From: Patiria pectinifera
Lineage: Eukaryota > Echinodermata > Asteroidea > Valvatida > Asterinidae
Assembly (NCBI GenBank): GCA_029964075.1
Contig: CM057149.1
Span: 10,736,465-10,800,464, forward strand
Length of the DNA: 64,000 nt
Direction of reading: 5' to 3'
In this document: piece by piece, positions 10,909 to 22,816 of the stretch
Position numbering within the stretch: position 1 is the stretch's first letter
Layout of the letters: each line of letters opens with the position of its first letter
Translations under genes and position numbers: made by a program
Notes under the pieces: generated by a model
What the model was told of the DNA's origin: nothing
Seen by the model: the letters and a program-made list of their open reading frames with translations, nothing else
The model's database searches: none

Positions 10909-12105
10909 TTACTGCTGATGTTGGGCCATCTGAAAACTCTCCTGCATGGCTGCCATTTGGGTCTTAAGTGAGGCCACCTCTTTTGTCAGTGTGTTTGGCT
11001 TGGGTGGGGCTTTCTCCTTCTCATCACAATGCACCTCCTGAACGGTGGGGGGGGGCCTCATCTTACTTAGCTTGCTTTGACGCTCGGTTTCTACACTGGA
11101 GCAGACGTTCAGCTTTTCAAAAAGAGTCTCATCTGTCATCTTGGGATCTTCCAGGTGGAGACGCAGTTCAGACTTTATGCTGTCACTTCTCAGTCCTGTC
11201 ATCACAGTGTGTTGGAACATGTTCTGATCTAGGACGGGGTCATAGCGTAGGCCAGACTCGACCTCCTGGCTTGCAAAAACAACCTTTTGCCGGAGATCCA
11301 GAGCTTTCATGAGAAATGCCTGCGGCGATTCTTTTGGCCCCTGAGCGAGCTGAGACAACTGTTTGTATAGGGCCGTCGCGTCCTCCTCCTGATAGTGGCA
11401 CCTTACAATTCGTCTCAGGCTGGGGAGTGAAATGGTGCTCCGTCCCTCCAAATAACCTCTAAGCGGGGAGCCTGGGACAGTCGACCTGATGACGGCCCGT
11501 GTGATGTCGCTATCACTATATCCCTTCTGGCGGGCACTCTTTGGTTTGCAAGGCTGGAAAAGGTCAGCCGATCTTTCTGACCTGGCTTGCCAATTTGTCC
11601 CGCGATCTTCAGTTCTCTCTTGATGAGACTGGCCAGGGTCACCGATTCCTTATTGACGGACGACTTTACGGCAAGGGGTGGAACTTCCCACTCTGGGGGG
11701 GATGGTATCTGCTGGGGGAGGGGAAATGGCCGTTTCTGCTACAGAGTCCACTGTTGCTTCTGCCGCAGAGTCCACTTCGGCCTCTTCTGGAACGATGCTC
11801 TCAAGGAAGGTCCCAAGAGCCTGGAGGACCTGTTGTCCTTCATCCGCCATCTCCTGGACCTCATCACTGCCAAGGTAGTTTGTAACTCGCCTTAGAATAC
11901 GCAGGTAGCTGTCTTCCTCTTTCACCTGCAACTTCAGTTCCGCTGCAACCTGCCATGGGCCGGAGTAGGTAGGCCTCTCAGCTTGGCAGTTACCTTCTCG
12001 TACGCTTGAAGTCCGTCCTCCATGACTGTGTTGAGGGGAATGTTGCTCTAGCTTTGCCTCGACCACCGTTGATGCTGTGACGTGAGGGTGACTCCCTCTA
12101 CTCAC
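10909..12105 (-). pseudogene. Gag of the LTR retroelement, broken
   Basis: Two minus-strand pieces (12105-11650 and 11451-10909) look like one interrupted gag. The second has a typical capsid-like helix, SPQAFLMKALDLRQKVVF, and ends in a coiled tail. In the same frame, after a TAA stop at 10909-10911, a CCHC zinc-knuckle-like stretch CYRCGSLEHFARG follows near 10800, but the last cysteine position is TGA. Frame breaks and these stops show that the gene is inactive. Confidence 0.6.
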
Positions 12106-12569
12106 TTCTGTTCCTGTGCGTCAGGCTTCACTCCTTCCAACCTTCCCTCGTCACCAACTCATCAGGACTTTCGGCTAAGTGCAGAATGCATCGGTCCGGT
12201 TCTGATCGCTGGATGAGCGCTGGCGTCTGACTGACATGAAGAGTTGATCAGCTGGACACGTCCATCCGGGTGGTGCCTCAAAAATGTTATACCCGTTGAC
12301 AGAATAAATCGGTAAGCAAAGGTAGAAAGGGAAGAAGCCATACAGTTTCAAAACAAAGACTCTACTAATAAAATGTTAAGGGGGTGTGTTAATCCAGCAA
12401 GGTAATTCCATGACCTCTACACAAGGAATATGTACGCGAAATTTGAGCTTGCTCCGTCAGGTAAAAATATGAAAACTATGTTATAATTTTTTTCGCTATG
12501 GTGGTAGAATTTATACCCTGGACGTCAGTCGTACTGAAATGAAGACGTCGTCCAACCTGAGCTAAGGGA

Positions 12570-12785
12570 ACATTCAAGTCGGAACGCTCGGAATGTATCA
12601 TCGGGGAACGTCACTTGTTCCAATTGGGAATATGGTTGTTCCCAGTGGGAACAGCCCAGGAATGCCAGGTGTTCCCGCGTCGGAATTTTGGTCCAGTTGG
12701 GAACACGCTGGGAACACAGCACATTCCCAATGGGAACTCACATTGTTCCTAAAGGAACATTCCGAGGTTTGAGACGTTCCCTAAA
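12570..12785. repeat. Cluster of inverted GGGAAC/GTTCCC motifs
   Basis: About 215 bp hold around ten GGGAAC or GTTCC half-sites, many as imperfect palindromes: GTTCCAATTGGGAAT, GTTCCCAGTGGGAACA, CATTCCCAATGGGAAC, GTTCCTAAAGGAACA. No gene or transposon end was recognised in it. Confidence 0.6.
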
Positions 12786-12860
12786 GTGAGTCGGTTTGAA
12801 CACTTGCAGCCAATTACTATTTGGACAATTTCTTTTTTGGTTCTGCAGAAACTTGTAAAT

Positions 12861-13288
12861 CATATGTGACCTGTCATCGCAAATTGAGCTAACAGTTTGA
12901 GGTATTCGTATACATTGTATCTGGATTCCGCCGGAAAAGGGCTTTCAAATGGTATACAACATTAAGGGGTACTGAGTTCAGTGACGGAAATGTAGACCAC
13001 CAACTAACTTGAAGTTGTAAAACTGATTCTTGAGAAAATGGCATTTAAAAATCCTGCAGTTGTGTTACAGTGAATGAACAATCAACTCATAGCAGACGGG
13101 AGGAAATAGGTTTTAAAGATGTTTGACAGAACAAAAAATTGGAGAAAGGTAGCACAGGACTTACAGATTGAGGTTTACCTGAAAACAAAAAAAATCAACC
13201 ACCCCTTCAAATTTTGGCTTTGCCCCACTGTACTGCAAAATGCCAGTCTCCGACTTTCAGCTCATTTCGTGGTGACAGGTCACATATG
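12861..13288. mobile_element. MITE with CATATGTGACCTGTC ends
   Basis: Inverted ends CATATGTGACCTGTC (12861-12875) and GACAGGTCACATATG (13274-13288) bound a 428-bp non-coding interior. A related element is at 24752-25180. Confidence 0.75.
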
Positions 13289-13495
13289 GGTATGACTGTA
13301 AGATGTGCGGATTTTACCAGGTTAACCCTAAAAAATGAGGGACCCCCATGCAAAAAAAGTTTGTTTTAAAGTCAGGGAAAGTGTGTTTTTTGTTGTAATG
13401 TCAGGGAAAGTGTGCTTTAGGGGTAAAGAAACTTGTAAATCTGCTGAACCCTTCTTTCATAAGGCTGCCTTGGCTGCCAAAACATACCGCCACCA

Positions 13496-16400
13496 GTAGT
13501 CCAGCGGATATGTGAAAAAATTGTGCACTTTTGCATAAAAGCGTGAAACTTGGCACAGATGTTTATATTCATGCGAGAAAATGTTTTAGATGTGGAGCCA
13601 TCGCAAATTTACCCTTTTAGGGGCGTGGCATCCATTTTAAAAAAAGGGGGGGCGGGACTTGTCGTGCCCGCAGTGAAAATGGTTTTTCCCACTTGTTACA
13701 AAAGCAGGAAACTTCACAAAGACATAATTATATAGATTATTAGTGTTTTCCAGATTTGGAGCCACCACAAATATACCTTTTTGGGGGCGTGGCAGCCATT
13801 AAAAGAAAAGGGGGGGTTTCATTATTATGCCCACTTTGGAAAACATTGTGCTCATATTTCATGAACGAATAAAACGTCCCACAGACGTTTATATTCATAA
13901 GAACAAAAACTCCAGATGTGGAGCCATCTCGAACACACTCTTTTAGGGGCGTGGCAACCTTATAAGAAAAAAAGGGGGCAGGGTTTTCATCATACCCACC
14001 CTGGAAATATTGTTCCCACACTCATAGAGAAATGGAACTTTCCACAAACATTGACATTCATGAGAAAAAAAATCCAGATGTGGAGCCATCGCGAACACAC
14101 CCTTTTAGGGGCGTGGCAGCCATATTGAAAAAAGGGGGGCGGGGTTCTCATTATGCCCAACATGGGAAAAATGTGCCCACATCTCATAAACGAATGAAGC
14201 TATTCCCACAGACATTAATACTCACGAGAAAAAAATCACACGTGGAGCCATCGTAAACACACCCTTTTAGGGGCGTGGCCATAATAAAATGGGGGGGGTA
14301 GTCATGATGCCCCTATAAAAGAAAGTTGTGCCTACCTTTCATAAATGGATTAAATTCCACTAGGACAATATATTCATAAAAATCTTCTTTTTTTATAAAT
14401 GTGAAGCCATCACAAACCTACCCTTTTAGAGGCGCGGCGTCCATTTTTAAAATGGGGGGGGGGGTACTCAATATGCACAACTTGGAAAATTTTGACCTCT
14501 TTTTATATAATAAAATCCACCCCATATAGCTGTTTAATGTGTTGGAGTAGGGCCGCCTTTATAGTTGGAAGTTACTGTTGGCAAACCCTTTGTTTTCTTT
14601 CACTATGCATTCTTGCCTCATCTATATTAACCCAGTTACTGTTAACCTTTCAACTGCAGCAATATCTGAATTGGGGTATAAACTGGGGTGCCTCAGTTAC
14701 TCCTGGAAAGACAAGTGTTACTTCTCCAAATACATTGTTTCCCCTGCCTTTTTTTCTGACAGACCAAAAGGGGTTGTGTGGTGGGGGTACACAGATTCAT
14801 TGAATGTGAAGTCATAGTGGACGTGCCCACCACTTTGTGAGGCGAGTACATCGTGTTGTTACCCAATCTGCTGTCAATGCGGCGCAACGGGTAGTGGGTA
14901 GGGGGATTATACACCCCCCCCCCCCCCCCTAAAAAAAGGATTTCAATGGCCGTTAAATGTTAGAGTTTAGGGCTGCCATTGTGTGCTGTGTATTTGTAAT
15001 TATGAAATCACTCTGGATTTTAGATGTGCATGATAATATAGGTGCAAGTACACACATTGAACCCTATAACACGGGTTAGCCTACCGGTACTTACCCATGC
15101 TCTTTGGTGTAAGTCATTGTATTACCAAATAATGTAGGTTATGGGCCAATCAACATTATAAGAAATCAACAACAAAATATAAAAATTGCAATTGTGGGCA
15201 CAGTGAGTAGGCCCCTCACACCTCTAAAAGGATGAGTTTGCTGTGGCTCTACATAAGAATTTATTTTCTTGCACCAAGTTTGTGTGAAGTTTAGTCATTT
15301 ATGAAAGTTCGATGGTGGGCAAATGATTAGTAGCACCCCCCCCCCATTTTTTTAAAAATAGATGCCATGCATCTAAAAGGATAAGTTTCTGATGGCTTCA
15401 AATTGTTGGGCATAATAAGAACCCCGCCCCCTTTTTTTTCAATGTGGCTGCCACGCCCCTAAAAGGGTGTGTTCGTGATGGCTCCACATCTGGAATTGTT
15501 TTTCTCATGGATGTCAATGTCTGTGGAAAGTTCCATTTCTCTATGAATGTGGGAACAGTATTTCCAGGGTGGGCATAATGAAAACCCCGCCCCTTTTTTT
15601 TCTTATATGGTTGCCACGCCCCTAAAAGGGTGTGTTCGAGATGGCTCCACATCTGGAATTTTTATGCCCCGGCGAAGCCGAAGGGCATACTGTTTCTGTC
15701 TTGTCCTTCCGTGTGTGTGTGTGTGGGGGTGCGTGGGTGGGTGGGTGTGTGTGTGTGTATGTCACACTTTTGCTTTCATCACGATAGCTCAAGATAGACT
15801 TGATGGATTGTCATGAAACTTGGCATTTAGTTTGATAGTGGATTCCCCAAGAAGCCTTTTGAATTTGAGGGCTACATGTACAAGGTCAAGGTCAATATGG
15901 CTAAAACAAAAGAAAATGCTTTCATCAAGATAACTCAAGATAAACTCGATGGATTGTCATGAAACTTAGCAGGTAGTTTACTAGTGGGTTCCCAAAGAAG
16001 CCTATTGAATTTGGGGGTTACTGGTCAAAGGTCAAGGTCAATATGGCTAAAACAAAAGAAATGCTTGTCATCACGATAACTCAAATTAGCATTGATGTAT
16101 TGTCATGAAACTTTAAAGATGGCTTGCTAGTGGAACCTTCGAGAAGCCTATTGAATTTGGGGGTTACAGGTCAAAGGTCAAGGTCAATATGGCTAAAACA
16201 AAAGAAATGCATGTCATCACGATAACTCAAGGAAGACTTGATGGATTGTCATAAAACTTGACAGGTGGCTTGCTGGGGGTACGCCCAAGAAGCCTTTTGA
16301 ATTTGGGGGTTACCAGTTAAAGGTCAAGGTCAATATGGCTAAAACAAAAGAAATGCATTATGATAACGTAAACAAAAGAAATGCTTGTCATCACGATTAC

Positions 16401-18076
16401 TCAAATTAGCATTGATGTATTGTCATGAAACTTTAAAGATGGCTTGCTAGTGGAATCCCAAAGAAGCCTATTGAATTTGGGGGTTACTGGTCAAAGGTCA
16501 AGGTCAATATGGCTAAAACAAAAGAAATGATTGTCATCACGATAACTCAAATTAGCATTGATGTATTGTCATGAAACTTTAAAGATGTTTTGCTAGTGGA
16601 ACCCTCGAGAAGCCTATTGAATTTGGGGGTTACAGGTCAAAGGTCAAGGTCAATATGGCTAAAACAAAAGAAATGCTTGTCATCACGATAACTCAAGGAA
16701 GACTTGATGGATTGTCATAAAACTTGACAGGTGGCTTGCTAGGGGTACGCCCAAGAAGCCTATTGAATTTGGGGGTTACCAGTCAAAGGTCAATATCAAT
16801 ATGGCTAAAACAAAAGAAACACTTGTCATCACGATAACTCAATTTAGACTTGGTGTATTGTCATGAAACTTGTCAGGTAGCTTACAAGTGGTACAACTCT
16901 TTCTACTTCATTCTGTAGGATCTTGTTGTTTTTCACTTCACATTTAATTACACAACACTTACCCTGTGAAACCAGTTGTAATTCAGAGGGAGGGGGGTGC
17001 CACAGGTCAAGATCAGTGTTAACTAAACAAATCAATGGTTATGTAACTGAATAGTCCCACAGCCAGATAGCTCGTATAAATTATCATATCAAGAGGGTGG
17101 CAGTGTGTCAAGTTATGGGACGGTTGGGGTGGAGGGGCATTTGTGTTGGAAGACACACTTTTCTTGTTTTCTTATGAATGTCAATGTTTCTGGAAAGTTC
17201 CATTTCTCTATGAGTGTGGGAACAATATTTCCAGGCTGGGCATAATGAAAACCTGCCCCCTTTTTTTTCTTATACGGTTGCCACGCCCCTAAAAGGGTGT
17301 GTTCGAGATGGCTCCACATCTGGAATTTTTTTTCTCATGAATATAAACGTCTTTGGGACGTTTTATTTCTCTATGAATGTGGGAACAATATTTCCAGGGT
17401 GGGCATAATGAAAACCCCGCCCCTTTTTTTTCTTATATGGTTGCCACGCCCCTAAAAGGGTGTGTTCGAGATGGCTCCACATCTGGAATTTTTTTACTCA
17501 CGACTGTCAATGTTTCTGGAAAGTTCAATTTCTCTATGAGTGTGGGAACAATATTTCCAGGGTGGGCATAATAAAAACCCCGCCCCCCTTTTTTTTCTTA
17601 TAAGGTTGCTACGCCCCTAAAAGGGTGTGTTCGAGATGGCTCCACATCTGAAATTCTTTTTCTCAAGAATATAAAGGTCTGTGGGACGTTTTATTCGTTC
17701 ATGAAATATTGGCACAATGTTTTCCAAAGTGGGCATAATGATTACCCCCCCCCCTTTTCTTTTAATGGCTGCCACGCCCCCAAAAAGGTATATTTGTGGT
17801 GGCTCCGAATCTGGAAAACACTAATAATCTATATAATTATGTCTTTGTGAAGTTTCCTGCTTTTGTAACAAGTGGGAAAAACCATTTTCACTGCGGGCAC
17901 GACAAGTCCCGCCCCCCTTTTTTTAAATGGATGCCACGCCCCTAAAAAGGTAAATTTGCGATGGCTCCACATCTAAAACATTTTCTCGCATGAATATAAA
18001 CATCTGTGCCAAGTTTCACGCTTTTATGCAAAAGTGCACAATTCATCGATATTTTGTCACATATCCGCTGGACTAC
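13496..18076. mobile_element. 4.6-kb foldback element with tandemly repeated arms
   Basis: The outer inverted ends are GTCCAGCGGATATGTGA near 13499 and TCACATATCCGCTGGAC near 18073. Both arms consist of about 150-bp tandem units containing GTGGAGCCATCGC.AA, CCCTTTTAGGGGCGTGG, a G or C run and a TATTCAT.AGA motif; the left arm has about seven units (13540-14500), the right arm several at 15398-15660 and 17160-18010. The frequently repeated ORFs (MWSHLEHTLLGAWQPY and reverse) are translations of this unit, not proteins. The centre (14500-15180) has no recognisable content beyond a C-run at 14911-14928. Confidence 0.7.
15661..17030 (+). repeat. Nested tandem repeat (about 150-bp unit) with AGGTCA arrays
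   Basis: The block begins with a hairpin TGCCCCGGCG..GGGGCA-like start (TGCCCCGGCGAAGCCGAAGG) and a (GT)n stretch at 15711-15758, then about seven units of roughly 150 bp. Each unit has GATGGATTGTCATGAAACTT, GGGGGTTAC and GGTCAAAGGTCAAGGTCAAT followed by ATGGCTAAAACAAAAGAAA. It interrupts the right arm of the larger foldback element. Confidence 0.75.
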
Positions 18077-18099
18077 AGGTCTGCCTTCACCAGTACCAA

Positions 18100-19305
18100 A
18101 TGTCATTAGTAGTAGTAGTAGTATTAATTGCTGGTTATGAAACCAAGAATCCCTCAAAAAGGCCCTAGGCACTATAGCTCGCAAGCCAAAAGAAACCTGT
18201 AGAGAGAAGACAATGAGAAGAAATTACAGTTTTAGAGGTGGGAGGAAAACCCCAGAAGAATATGCTGGGGCAAACCCACGGAATTGGGTAGGGACTGATG
18301 AAAGCCCAATCACATGTTGGCCCAGGCGGGATTCGAAGTGGAAGGCGAGGAAAGTATTACTATGCCAACCTCACATACCAATAACTGAGCCTTTGATGTG
18401 TATGTAGACATTTTTGAAGGCGGATGCTGCAGTTTACAATAACGGCAACGTGGAAGAAACAAATGCGGAAGCAAAATATTATATGACAAGCATTGCTGAG
18501 GTTTTGATGCTGAAATTTTAGAAAATATCAGTGATTCACATGTACCGTATTTAGAGGATTTGACAATTAGGATTGTGGTGGCGTGTGTAGCTAGTTTTGA
18601 AAAAAAAAATATTTGAAACAAAAGTGCAAATAATCGATGTCTGCCAAGTTATGCAAGGTGTGCTACATAAACTTGCCCTAGGACGTGGGTGTAACTGTGC
18701 AGTAGAAAATCAAATGTTGAAATTGTGCTAGTTTCCCTTTTGAAAGTTGAGAATTGATGATCCACTGTCCACATGCAAATGAATATCCATGAGCTCAGTT
18801 TAGCAATTTGTATTGGTTGAGAGCCTGTCACATGCACATGGGGGGGGGGAGCAAATTTTCCCCCCAAAAAGTTCCTTAACTTTTTCATTTTATATTCTCA
18901 ATTTATCATTTTTCTGAGTGTGAGCAGGGGAGCATTTGGCCCCCCCCCCCCCATATCAAATTAAGAGCAATATGGCTTCGCACCTCTTTTCCCTGTTTTT
19001 TTTTGGGGGGGGGGGGCTTGTCCCCCTTGCCCCCCTCGCAACGCCCATGGTCACATGGTGTCACATCAATGGGCTGTAAAGTTCTACAGCAAAGTTCTAC
19101 TGTCACATCTTCAAATATATGCTTGCACTTGCACTCACACTCACATTCCATAGCAAAGTTTCAATCCTAAAATACTGAAATGTTTGTTTAAATACACCAG
19201 GAGATAGATCAGTTGCATTTAGCGGCCATCTTTGTGGTGTGGATTATGTTAATTGATTAACAATGAATGCACTAGAGGCCTACTTAAGGGTACCGGAAGG
19301 TCAGC
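18100..19305. other. Gene-free stretch with homopolymer runs
   Basis: I see no gene. There is a short (AGT)n at 18108-18124, a degenerate minus-strand tRNA-like B box (reverse of GATTCGAAG at about 18331) that may be a SINE scrap, and long G or C runs at 18840-18850, 18940-18953 and 19006-19018. Confidence 0.4.
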
Positions 19306-20220
19306 ATCGCCATTGTAGTAGGCAAAGATCACACATAACGCAGTAGGAACGTGTAGTAGGCAAGCCTTCAAAGCTGAGATGGCAAAACTGTGAGAAAAAC
19401 ATGAAGCCAACACTTATTACTAGGTTGTGTGATTGACAACCCTACACGGCACAGGTAGTGACTATTATGCCTTCTGGTAACGAATTTGCGATTAATTTAT
19501 GTGAAAATTAGCCCCACTGTATTTTACAACACACAGCGTGGTTGCTATTCCAAACGCATGCCTACTACAATGGTTGCTGATTACGGGAAACTGGATGGTC
19601 ACTTGGTACGTGACGTCATACGATTGGACCCTATCCCTGTTGAACAACAGCAAACACACTATCTTAAGATAGCTGCAGTGCAAATGATCTATAGACTTTT
19701 CACTTCTTCACAGTTAAGTTAATGCTTTTGTCTAAAGGGATAAGATTGACAATTTTAAAAAAAGTCAAAAAAATTATGAAATGTCTGAACGATCGCTATC
19801 TTTCTATACAATTAATGTCTTTCTCTCAGATTTGAAAAGTCTGATTTTAGACAAAAGTCTGAAAAATCTCATGCCTGTGTCTATGACCCCAAAGCTCGAT
19901 GTAGGCTTATCAGTTCATGAACATGGTCAGTAAATGTCTATCAGAATAGATTTACACCTGTTTAAAGGTGGGTTAAACAACACTTTGTACAAAGAAATAT
20001 TTTAATATCACGCACACTTTATTTATATTTTTGAACAGGGAAAATATTTGTTATTTAAAAGCACTATTGGCTGTGTATATATTAACTTGAGATACCAGTA
20101 TTGTCCTGAATTGAAACTATTGTATTCAATATGTTTTTGAAATGTAATAAAGTGAACTTTGTGTATATTGAAAAATCCAGTGTAACTTTCAACTCGTATG
20201 TCTAACGGCAGCCCCGGGAC
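19306..20220. other. Intergenic; small inverted repeat and isolated AATAAA
   Basis: CATTGTAGTAGGCA (19312) and TGCCTACTACAATGG (19560) form inverted ends of a possible small MITE. Around 20147 GTAATAAAGTGAACTTTGTG looks like a plus-strand polyadenylation signal followed by a GT-rich element, but no upstream coding exon is recognised, so it could be a distal 3' end of the PTPDC1-like transcript or chance. Confidence 0.35.
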
Positions 20221-20462
20221 GTGATAAAATATCCACTATTTCTTGGCATTACATTTAATAATGGAAGTCAGTTGGGAAATAACCTTGACAAAGATTGTCT
20301 ACATTGGAAAAAGATAAAAGCTTTACCATGTGAAGTAACAATGTCAAAAAGAGAGATGGATTCAAAGCGAACCAAAGGCTTTACCTTGTGGTCAGTAAGC
20401 TCCAACTATTATCATCTTTCACTTTTCATCACATATCTGGAAAGCCTTTTTAAGTTTTACCC

Positions 20463-20890
20463 ACAGAGCTATATTAAATTAGAGCGCTAACTCCTCATTC
20501 TGCGAGCAGACATTTTGAAATCATGTGTGTTTCGGGAGAACATAATGATATTAGATGGCATAAATTTGTATTCTACATGCAACGCGCAAGAACATCATAC
20601 GCAAACAAAGATGGAAATCAGATAACATTCGATCAACAATACATCACGGCAAAAATCATCTGCAGCGCATACGTGCAAGCATTTGCCTTGTTTGCGCACA
20701 GCAAAATGAAACGGTTTTGTGTTCTGGGCGTATCGGCTTCAAGAAAGCTTCGGTATAGAATGCAAACGCAGATATGCAAATAGCCGTACTAAATTTCGAG
20801 TTTTCTCTAGGATTGTGCACAAACATGGATGCGCCCAGCAGGCTTCACATCAAGTCAGCGCTCTAGTAATTTAATATAACTCTATGGTTT
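20463..20890. mobile_element. MITE with TATATTAAATTA..AGAGCGCT ends
   Basis: Left CTATATTAAATTAGAGCGCT (about 20468) and right AGCGCTCTAGTAATTTAATA (about 20859) are inverted. The interior has CG-containing low-similarity sequence and no gene. Confidence 0.6.
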
Positions 20891-20956
20891 TACTATTCAC
20901 AATGCAAAGCCTTTAAACTGCAGTCAAGACTGTCTGCTTAATGCCTGCCTAGCAGT

Positions 20957-21475
20957 ATGGCCCAATTTCATGGCGCTGCTAAGCAAACATTTTTCTGCTT
21001 ATAGAGCCTCCATCTATTTCATGGAGACCGTAAGCAGTAAACACAGCAAAAGCACGCTTAACCCCAGAAGAAAAATTACTTTAATAAGTGAAGTAACAAT
21101 AAGAATCTCCATGCACGCGCAAATGTTAGCACATCCACACCATGAAATAGTGCTTAAGGTTAGCACAATTCACTGCTATAGTTAGCACAACTTTTCTGCT
21201 GTTAAAGCCCCCCCCCCCCAAGAAAAAACATACTTCTGCTTCCGATTACACAAGCAGAAGTAGGTAGGGATTTTTTTGGGCCAGTGTTTGTGTGTGTACA
21301 ATCATATGGAGGCGTCTGCGTGCAGTCAAGGGTAAAAGGTAGAAATTGATGGTTTTGGGTGATTTTTCCTCATTTTTCCCATAAAAAAAATTAGGGTAGG
21401 GGCTGTCAGGATAGGGTACGTAGGGAAACCGGAAGCAGAAGTATTTTTTTGGGCCTAATCAGCGCCATGAAAGTC
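20957..21475. mobile_element. MITE with ATGGCGCTG ends
   Basis: TTTCATGGCGCTGCTAAGC at about 20967 and AATCAGCGCCATGAAAG at about 21458 are inverted. The interior has repeated CTTCTGCTTCCG / CGGAAGCAGAAG motifs. Non-coding. Confidence 0.5.
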
Positions 21476-22104
21476 GCCTTCGTGAACAGTCCAGCTGCTG
21501 CTGGTATCGAAGACCTGCCTGTTCTAGTTTGCTCTGCTTTATGTACTTAGTTCGTAACACACCCCCCCCCCCACCACCACCAAAAAAAAAAAATGACCAT
21601 TTACGCCCATATGAAAATTTATTGGATAATTCAACGACTACTTTCCTGTAAACAAAATAATAATAACTATACATATTATCTCCATAGTCAAACAGAAATA
21701 GCTAAATATTTTTGTTGACAATATGATTCCATTAAAAAAGATAGAAACTTCACAATTTAGGGAACAACCATTAAAACATAGTGTGTGCATAGAGCCCTTA
21801 ATCTTTGGCATCTACAATTCTAGCCCTACTTACTATACATCTGAATCCCTGTGAATAACAGGGATTAAATCATATTTTAAGTCATATTAAGTTATATTTT
21901 ACTTCCTAGTGTTGATGTTTCTCATTACAAATATGATTCATATCTTTAAACGAGGGTGCACAACAAAAACAATTGAGCACCATGCGGTTCTCATTAAACT
22001 TCTCTGTATTGTGGCAAGTTTAGTCTGCATATATCCGTAGTCGTAAAGGTACGTGTAAGCACTGAATTTCTGTGATCATTAAAGTGGTGGTGTTCTGTGA
22101 TCAT

Positions 22105-22515
22105 TAAAGTATGGGGGCTGAGGTCCAATGGTTACAATGATCGACTCGTGATCCGTGGTACATGGGTACGAATCCTGACGGGGAACATGGTCCTTGTGCT
22201 CTTGAGCAAGGCACTTTACCATGATTGCTTCCTTTGGATGGGACGTAAAGCCGTAGGTCCCGTGTGTTATGTAATGCACGTTAAAGAACCCAGTAATACT
22301 CATTGCTACGAGAAGGGGTTTGCCCCAATGTTTCTGGCAGTGGCTGCAATATGCGCCGCAGCACCATGTAAACCCTTTATAAAGATGCTACATAGTGGGT
22401 CTCATATTTCTCATAAACTTCATTTACCTGTCTTTAAAAATAGACATAATTACCAGTGCCTCGAGTACCTAATTGTTGGTAGATACGTGCGCTATATAAC
22501 ATTCTGGTATTTTTA
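22105..22515 (+). mobile_element. tRNA-derived SINE, plus strand
   Basis: The tRNA-like head (GCTGAGGTCCAATGGTTACA, then GGTACGAATCCTG as a B-box-like motif) is followed by the body phrase CTTGAGCAAGGCACTTTACC and TGGGACGTAAAGCCGTAGGT that is widespread in invertebrate deuterostome SINEs, and by the end GCGCTATATAACATTCTGG. The 139-residue ORF across it is not a gene. It lies just 3' of APEH. Confidence 0.8.
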
Positions 22516-22816
22516 AGATTCTGATTCTGGTATTAAGTACAGAATTTCATGGTTTCCAGAGCGTGAAATAAGCCCCTGCCTTGAATAAAAGAAAAAGGTA
22601 CTAACAAGCTCAAACTTGGTAGATGTGGAGGAGGGGAAAAAAATACAAGATCAATTCCCACACAAACTACCAATGCATTTTGCATAGTAAGAATCAACAT
22701 TTTACTTGTCATCATTACTCGTAATGTCTGCACATTAAGCCAGATTGACTTTTGATAAAAAAACTCAATTATCAGTATGAAAGTTTCTAATGCTGTTCAG
22801 GAAAGGTGGAACATTT

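Larger units (their letters stand above)
9805..12345 (-). mobile_element. Gag-protease-only LTR retroelement relic (Ty3/gypsy-like)
   Basis: Minus-strand order is gag (12105 to about 10790), aspartic protease (10549-10259), then a short post-protease stretch, and the terminal repeat. No reverse transcriptase, RNase H or integrase follows. Matching ends TTGACAGAATAAAT.GGTAAGCAAAGG occur at about 9820 and 12297 as remnants of the two LTRs, but similarity is short. The LTR class is inferred from gag and protease; the element cannot move on its own. Confidence 0.7.
9329..12563. mobile_element. TIR transposon with 10-bp target duplication, host of nested insertions
   Basis: The flanks carry a perfect 10-bp duplication AAGGGAACAT at 9319-9328 and 12564-12573. 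The terminal inverted repeats are about 85 bp: left starts ATAGCCGAGGTTGGAC, right ends GTCCAACCTGAGCT, and the arms continue through TCCAGGGTAT..AAT, CCATAGC and AAATTATAAC. Long TIRs with 9-11-bp duplications are typical of Mutator-like elements. No transposase is visible; most of the interior is a foldback element and an LTR element. Confidence 0.8.

Noticed and set aside
13550-17571. Many short ORFs with MWSHLEHTLLGAWQPYKKK or MWEQYFQGGHNENPAPFF
   Set aside because: They are translations, on both strands, of the 150-bp unit of a foldback repeat; they repeat with the DNA and have no independent conservation.
20221-20783. Possible small genes of 89 and 86 codons
   Set aside because: No recognisable protein; the second lies inside a MITE with inverted ends at 20468 and 20859.
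22097-22516. 139-codon plus-strand ORF just downstream of APEH
   Set aside because: It is co-extensive with a tRNA-derived SINE.
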